Origin: Alkalimonas delamerensis
GTDB taxonomy: Bacteria > Pseudomonadota > Gammaproteobacteria > Enterobacterales > Alteromonadaceae
Assembly (NCBI RefSeq): GCF_030717955.1
Contig: NZ_JAUZVY010000005.1
Span: 1-64,000, forward strand
Direction of reading: 5' to 3'
DNA length: 64,000 nt
Shown here: in pieces, positions 60,108 through 64,000 of the stretch
How positions within the stretch are numbered: the first letter of the stretch is position 1
Layout: each line of letters begins with the position of its first letter
Position numbers and translations under genes: made by a program
The notes under the pieces: generated by a model
The model's database searches: none
Seen by the model: the letters and a program-made list of their open reading frames with translations, nothing else
What the model was told of the DNA's origin: nothing

Positions 60108-61036
60108 TGGATATTTTACTGGCCAACCCGCGTGGTTTTTGCGCCGGGGTTGATCGCGCCATCAGCATTGTCGAACGCGCGCTGGAGTTGTACGACCATC
60201 CGATTTATGTCCGCCATGAAGTGGTGCACAACAAGTTTGTGGTGGATGGCTTGCGTCGCAGCGGCGCAGTGTTCGTAGACGAGCTGGACGAAGTACCGGA
60301 TGGCCAGATTGTGATCTTCAGCGCCCATGGTGTGTCGCAGGCCGTGCGTCAGCAGGCCAAAGACCGTGGGCTGAAAGTCTTTGATGCCACCTGCCCACTG
60401 GTGACCAAGGTGCATATGGAAGTGACCCGTGCCAGCCGCAAAGGCATTGAGTGCATTCTGATTGGCCATGCTGGCCACCCCGAAGTGGAAGGTACCATGG
60501 GCCAGTACGACAATCCGCAAGGCGGCATTTATCTGGTCGAGTCGGTGGAGGATGTGCAAAGCCTGCAGGTGAAAAATCCACAGCAGCTTTGTTTTAGCAG
60601 CCAGACCACCCTGTCGGTGGATGATACTGCCGATGTGATTGAAGCACTGCGCCAGCGCTTTCCCGATATTGAAGGGCCGCGTAAAGACGACATTTGCTAT
60701 GCCACCCAGAACCGCCAGGATGCGGTGCGTGAGCTGGCAGGCAAAGCCGAGTTATTGCTGGTGGTCGGTGCGAAGAACAGCAGCAACTCCAACCGCTTGC
60801 GTGAGCTGGCAGAGAAAATGGGCGCTAAAGCTTTCCTGATAGATACCGCCGAAGACATCCAGAAAAGCTGGCTGGATGGCATTGAGCGGGTAGCCGTTAC
60901 TGCAGGCGCCTCGGCGCCAGAAGTGCTGGTGCAGCAAGTGGTTGCCAAGCTGCAAAGCTGGGGCGGGCGCACCGTGACTGAGAACCCGGGACGGGAAGAA
61001 AATATAGTCTTTGCCATTCCGGCAGAGCTGCGCTAG
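60107..61036 (+). CDS. ispH: 4-hydroxy-3-methylbut-2-enyl diphosphate reductase
   Basis: An iron-sulfur enzyme of 309 residues that makes IPP and DMAPP in the MEP pathway. The three cluster cysteines are in NPRGFCAGVDRAI, DATCPLVTKVH and DDICYATQNRQDAV. Family segment HEVVHNKFVVDGLR is present, with GAKNSSNSNRLREL. The start overlaps the fkpB stop by one base. Confidence 0.99.
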   Translation: MDILLANPRGFCAGVDRAISIVERALELYDHPIYVRHEVVHNKFVVDGLRRSGAVFVDELDEVPDGQIVIFSAHGVSQAVRQQAKDRGLKVFDATCPLVTKVHMEVTRASRKGIECILIGHAGHPEVEGTMGQYDNPQGGIYLVESVEDVQSLQVKNPQQLCFSSQTTLSVDDTADVIEALRQRFPDIEGPRKDDICYATQNRQDAVRELAGKAELLLVVGAKNSSNSNRLRELAEKMGAKAFLIDTAEDIQKSWLDGIERVAVTAGASAPEVLVQQVVAKLQSWGGRTVTENPGREENIVFAIPAELR

Positions 61037-61101
61037 TAGGGCTGGTTTTAAGTTACTGAGATCGCTATAGTCATTGGTATGACTGTTGCTGCTGCATCCC
61101 A

Positions 61102-62139
61102 ATGAATTTGAAACCCATGGCTGTTACCAAGCCTTTGTTGCCCGATTTTTGCCAAAACCGTGGCGTGCTGGCTGTGATTGTACTGGCACAGACGGTGGCT
61201 ATCGTGCTGGCTTTTGCGCCTGATGCTGGCGGCGATCCCTGGCAACGGCTGGGGGTCATCAGTCTCTTTGTGCACTGGATTACCTTGCTTAGCATCGCGG
61301 TGCTTTGTCGATTGCGGCAGTGGCTGGGGCGTTTTTCTGCGGTGCTGCAAGGTGGTTTTACCTTGTTGGTGTTTATTGGCTTTACCGGACTTATCAGTCC
61401 TATGGCCTGGCACTTTTTGGTGGGTTTTGGTTGGCAACCCGCTGGTGAGTTAACTCATTTTTTGGCTGCCAACCTGTTGGTGGCGTTAATTGTTGGACTC
61501 CTGGCCATTCAGTTTAGTCTGATGCATTTAGAGCGCAATGAGCGGATTGAAGCTCAGTCCAGAGCTGAATTGGATGCACTGCAAGCCCGTATCCGTCCCC
61601 ACTTTCTTTTCAATAGCCTGAATACCGTCGCCGAATTGATCCACCAAAACCCGGATGCTGCGGAACAAGCTCTGCTCAATTTATCGGCTTTGTTTCGAGC
61701 GGCCATGCAAGCAGGTGGCCAAGCCTCGTTAGCGGAGGAGCTGGCCCTGGCGCGGCAGTACGTTTCGCTGGAGCAGTGGCGGCTTGGCTCGCGGTTGCGA
61801 TTGAACTGGCAGCTCACTGAACCGCTACCGGACTTGAACATGCCGGTATTGACGCTGCAACCTCTGCTGGAAAATGCCATTTGCCACGGCATTGAGCCTC
61901 ACCGGGGGGGCGGGGAGATTGGCATTCAGTTGCTGACATCCAACCAAGCGGTGACTATCCTTATTACCAATACCTTGGCAGCCAGTACTCGCAGCACAAC
62001 CGGCAATGGCATTGCTCTGGCCAATATTCGCCAGCGTTTGGCCTTGCTGTACCAGGATAAAGCCCAATTGCATTGCAGCAAAACCGATGATCAGTACCGG
62101 GTCAAGTTGGTATTGCCTGTTCTGGGCAATAAAGCCTGA
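61102..62139 (+). CDS. algZ: AlgZ/FimS-like (LytS-type) sensor histidine kinase
   Basis: A membrane kinase of 345 residues. About four hydrophobic helices fill residues 20-140, then the His_kinase domain with IRPHFLFNSLNTVAELI (His167), and an ATPase domain with TLQPLLENAICHGIEP and GNGIALANIRQRL. Together with the LytTR regulator next to it this matches AlgZ/AlgR of Pseudomonas. No ribosome site was seen before the ATG. Confidence 0.88.
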   Translation: MNLKPMAVTKPLLPDFCQNRGVLAVIVLAQTVAIVLAFAPDAGGDPWQRLGVISLFVHWITLLSIAVLCRLRQWLGRFSAVLQGGFTLLVFIGFTGLISPMAWHFLVGFGWQPAGELTHFLAANLLVALIVGLLAIQFSLMHLERNERIEAQSRAELDALQARIRPHFLFNSLNTVAELIHQNPDAAEQALLNLSALFRAAMQAGGQASLAEELALARQYVSLEQWRLGSRLRLNWQLTEPLPDLNMPVLTLQPLLENAICHGIEPHRGGGEIGIQLLTSNQAVTILITNTLAASTRSTTGNGIALANIRQRLALLYQDKAQLHCSKTDDQYRVKLVLPVLGNKA

Positions 62140-62177
62140 GCATGTCAAAGAGAGTGGAGGGATGTGAGTGAGGATCG

Positions 62178-62888
62178 ATGAAAGTACTGCTGGTTGATGA
62201 TGAGCCCTTAGCACGCGCACGATTAAAACGGTTGCTGGCAAAGCATCATGACTTTAGCCTGGTGGCGGAAGCCGAAGACGGCGAGCAGGCGTTGCAGTTA
62301 ACGGCTCAGCTGCAGCCGGATCTGGTGCTGCTGGATATTGAAATGCCAAACCTTACGGGCCTTGCCGTTGCCAAAACCTTGGCCAGTCTACCAGTGCCAC
62401 CAGCGGTGGTTTTTGTCACCGCCCATCCAGAGCATGCCTTGGATGCATTGCAATTGGCGGCTGCAGGGTATTTGGTGAAGCCGGTAGAAGCCGACGCCCT
62501 GGCTGGGGTACTGCAACGTTTGGGCAAGCTTACCCGTGTCCAGCTGGAGTCGCAAAAAGAAGCAGCCATCAGCTTTCAATTGGCGGGCTGTCTGCGTCAG
62601 GTTCCTATCAGCGAAGTGTTGTATCTGGTGGCGGAAGATAAGTATGTTCGCATGGTCCACCGCCAGGGCGAAGCTTTGCTTGAGCTAAGTCTGAAACAAC
62701 TGGAACAACAGTATCCACAGCTGTTGCGCATTCACCGCAAGGCGCTGATCAATCGCCAGCACTTTAGCGCACTGCATCATGGGGCTCAGGGCTATCAGGT
62801 TGAGCTGACAGGTTGCCCGCAGCGGCTTGATGTCAGTCGTCGTGAAGCTTCCAGGTTAAAACAAATCCTAGCACAAGGCAGCCTTTAA
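62178..62888 (+). CDS. algR: AlgR-like LytTR family response regulator
   Basis: A protein of 236 residues: an N-terminal receiver with Asp53 in LVLLDIEMPNLTG, then a C-terminal LytTR DNA-binding domain with LYLVAEDKYVRMVHRQGEALLELSLKQLEQQ and LLRIHRKALIN. AGGATCG lies just before the ATG. LytTR proteins bind paired direct repeats; such a pair straddles the end of this gene. In P. aeruginosa AlgR controls the fimU minor pilin operon, and here that operon follows directly. Confidence 0.9.
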   Translation: MKVLLVDDEPLARARLKRLLAKHHDFSLVAEAEDGEQALQLTAQLQPDLVLLDIEMPNLTGLAVAKTLASLPVPPAVVFVTAHPEHALDALQLAAAGYLVKPVEADALAGVLQRLGKLTRVQLESQKEAAISFQLAGCLRQVPISEVLYLVAEDKYVRMVHRQGEALLELSLKQLEQQYPQLLRIHRKALINRQHFSALHHGAQGYQVELTGCPQRLDVSRREASRLKQILAQGSL

Positions 62889-62916
62889 CCGTTTATCAGC
62901 AGGATCATCCGTTTAT
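62888..62916 (+). promoter_or_regulatory. Candidate LytTR (AlgR-like) operator before the pilin operon
   Basis: ACCGTTTAT at 62888-62896 and TCCGTTTAT at 62908-62916 are direct repeats with a 20-bp period, two turns of helix. Both fit the published LytTR half-site [TA][AC][CA]GTTN[AG][TG]; the usual gap is 12-13 bases, here 11. They lie 70-100 bases before fimT. Confidence 0.7.
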
Positions 62917-62988
62917 CGGCTCATGCTGGCAATTGGCTGTATCCTAAGTATGCTGACATTATCCATCAATTTATAATTGAAAACGCTT

Positions 62989-63549
62989 ATGTCGGTTGTT
63001 GCCTTCCCCAGAGACAAGGGGTTTACCTTAATTGAGCTGATGGTGACGGTGGCGGTAATGGCCATCACGCTAACGGTTGCTGTCCCCGCTTTTACGCAAC
63101 TCATCAATGGCAATCGTTTGACGAGCCAGGCAAATGAGGTTTTGAGTGCTCTTAGCTATGCACGCAGCGAAGCCATACGCCGAAATGACGATGTTGTATT
63201 TTGCCACAGTCCAAACGGAACAAGCTGTTCTGCACCTTCAGGTAATTGGCAAGGCTGGATCCTGTTTGCTGCTTCAGATCCGGCAGTCATTTTGGCGAGT
63301 GGACGTTTTAATACTCAATTGCGGGTTATTCCCAGTTCTAATTTGGCCAACGCGGCTCATGCTTTGCGTTACAACTCGCAAGGCTTCATCCGACAACAGG
63401 CGAATGCCAACTTGTTAACCGGCAGCCTGCGTATTTGCCATCCGTCAGGCAGGCCAGAGCAAAATAGTCGTGATGTTCGTTTTATTTCTGGCGGGCGAGT
63501 GACGGTGACTTCGGTGATCGATGCCAGTTGTTCAAGGCCCGGGGACTAA
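62989..63549 (+). CDS. fimT: GspH/FimT family minor type IV pilin
   Basis: A prepilin of 186 residues. The prepilin peptidase site KGFTLIELMVTVAVMAI is followed by a hydrophobic helix and the FimT/GspH globular domain (RLTSQANEVLSALSYARSEAIRRN, GWILF, IRQQ, LRICHPSG). Minor pilins of this type prime type IV pilus assembly. The ATG at 62989 is preferred over a TTG 12 bases earlier. It is also called fimU in Pseudomonas. Confidence 0.92.
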   Translation: MSVVAFPRDKGFTLIELMVTVAVMAITLTVAVPAFTQLINGNRLTSQANEVLSALSYARSEAIRRNDDVVFCHSPNGTSCSAPSGNWQGWILFAASDPAVILASGRFNTQLRVIPSSNLANAAHALRYNSQGFIRQQANANLLTGSLRICHPSGRPEQNSRDVRFISGGRVTVTSVIDASCSRPGD

Positions 63550-63562
63550 GGAGCTGATGCTT

Positions 63563-63982
63563 ATGAAGTGCAGAAAGCAGCAAAAAGGAGCCAGTTTACT
63601 GGAGGTCATGATTGCCACTCTGGTGTTAGGTGTTGGCCTATTAGGTGTGGCGGCTCTACAGGCTAGTTCAGTACGAAATACTCAGAATGCTTACGAACGA
63701 ACCATCGCTGTTGTGATGGTTGACTCCATTATTGAGAGCATTCGTGCAAATACCAACGCGGCACCTGGTGCTTATGTCATGAGTGGATGTACTGCCCCTT
63801 CAGGAGGCTTGGTAGGTGAGCAGTTGAGTCATTGGGTTGCCCGGTTGCAGGCTGAGTTAGGCAGCAGTGTGCAGTGCTCGATTTCGTTCAACAGCGGACG
63901 TTATCTGGTGGAGGTGCGCTGGCAAGATGAGCGGCAAACCGACATGAGCGAAACCATGATTCGAACGGCGGTGGTGCTATGA
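63563..63982 (+). CDS. pilV: Type IV pilus modification protein PilV
   Basis: A prepilin of about 139 residues with QKGASLLEVMIATLVLGVGLLGVAALQ at the N-terminus, the PilV pattern (SLLEVMIA, GLLGVA). AAGGAG lies 9 bases before ATG 63563; an in-frame ATG at 63557 is the alternative. Its stop overlaps the next start (ATGA). Confidence 0.92.
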   Translation: MKCRKQQKGASLLEVMIATLVLGVGLLGVAALQASSVRNTQNAYERTIAVVMVDSIIESIRANTNAAPGAYVMSGCTAPSGGLVGEQLSHWVARLQAELGSSVQCSISFNSGRYLVEVRWQDERQTDMSETMIRTAVVL

Positions 63983-64000
63983 GAGTGTTCAATAAAATGC
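63979..64000 (+). CDS. Next pilin-operon gene, 5' end only (probably pilW)
   Basis: Only seven codons (MRVFNKM) are inside the window. The ATGA overlap with pilV and the usual fimT-pilV-pilW order suggest pilW. The rest lies beyond the right edge. Confidence 0.5.

Overview
The window looks like the chromosome of an aquatic gammaproteobacterium, most likely in the Alteromonadales or the Rheinheimera/Chromatiaceae neighbourhood (low confidence on genus). The grounds are conserved blocks typical of that class: holD-rimI, serB-PilZ-radA, bamD/rluD-pgeF-clpB, rpsT/murJ-ribF-ileS-lspA-fkpB-ispH followed by minor pilins. GC is moderate and a ChiA-type chitinase lies next to a GbpA-like chitin oxidase. 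The strain cannot be named from this window.

Layout. 1-102: the 3' end of a 5S rRNA and its terminator. 0.3-13.5 kb: an S9 peptidase, tRNA-Trp, holD-rimI, an SbtA-like transporter, a CDF transporter divergent from a LysR regulator, prfC, argS-pdxH-tatD, and a TonB receptor resembling E. coli YncD/PqqU. 13.6-25 kb: serB, a hydrolase, a large PilZ protein, radA, bamD, rluD-pgeF, and clpB behind a heat-shock-type promoter. 25-32.7 kb: a PA2779/PA2778-type pair, VF530, ctlX, DUF3087, a second S9 peptidase, DUF2784-yaiI, a PspB-like protein, tadA, and an arginine-rich 58-residue gene on the opposite strand to the tadA 3' end.

32.7-37.1 kb is the accessory region. It holds a higB relic, a relBE/stbDE-like module, a transposase relic, a higBA module, a tacAT module, and an array of integron gene cassettes with four clear attC sites (two more are possible) and no integrase in view. 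Three cassettes have ends exactly complementary to each other, as expected of excisable cassettes. The cassette genes are AT-rich and read on the minus strand; two of them have stop codons inside attC.

37.3-51 kb: purL, a small lipoprotein, the chitin-degradation pair, a DUF3300 protein, an OlsF-like two-domain acyltransferase, an LpxH-like phosphoesterase, a GhrA-like reductase, and a 37-residue secreted peptide gene ending in CCFLC. 51-64 kb: smrA, a YgjV-like protein, a CheY-like receiver, a BigR/YgaV-type ArsR repressor, rpsT, murJ, ribF-ileS-lspA-fkpB-ispH, an AlgZ/AlgR-like two-component pair, and the start of a minor pilin operon (fimT, pilV, pilW). Two direct repeats that fit the LytTR consensus lie between algR and fimT, which suggests that the regulator controls the pilins beside it.
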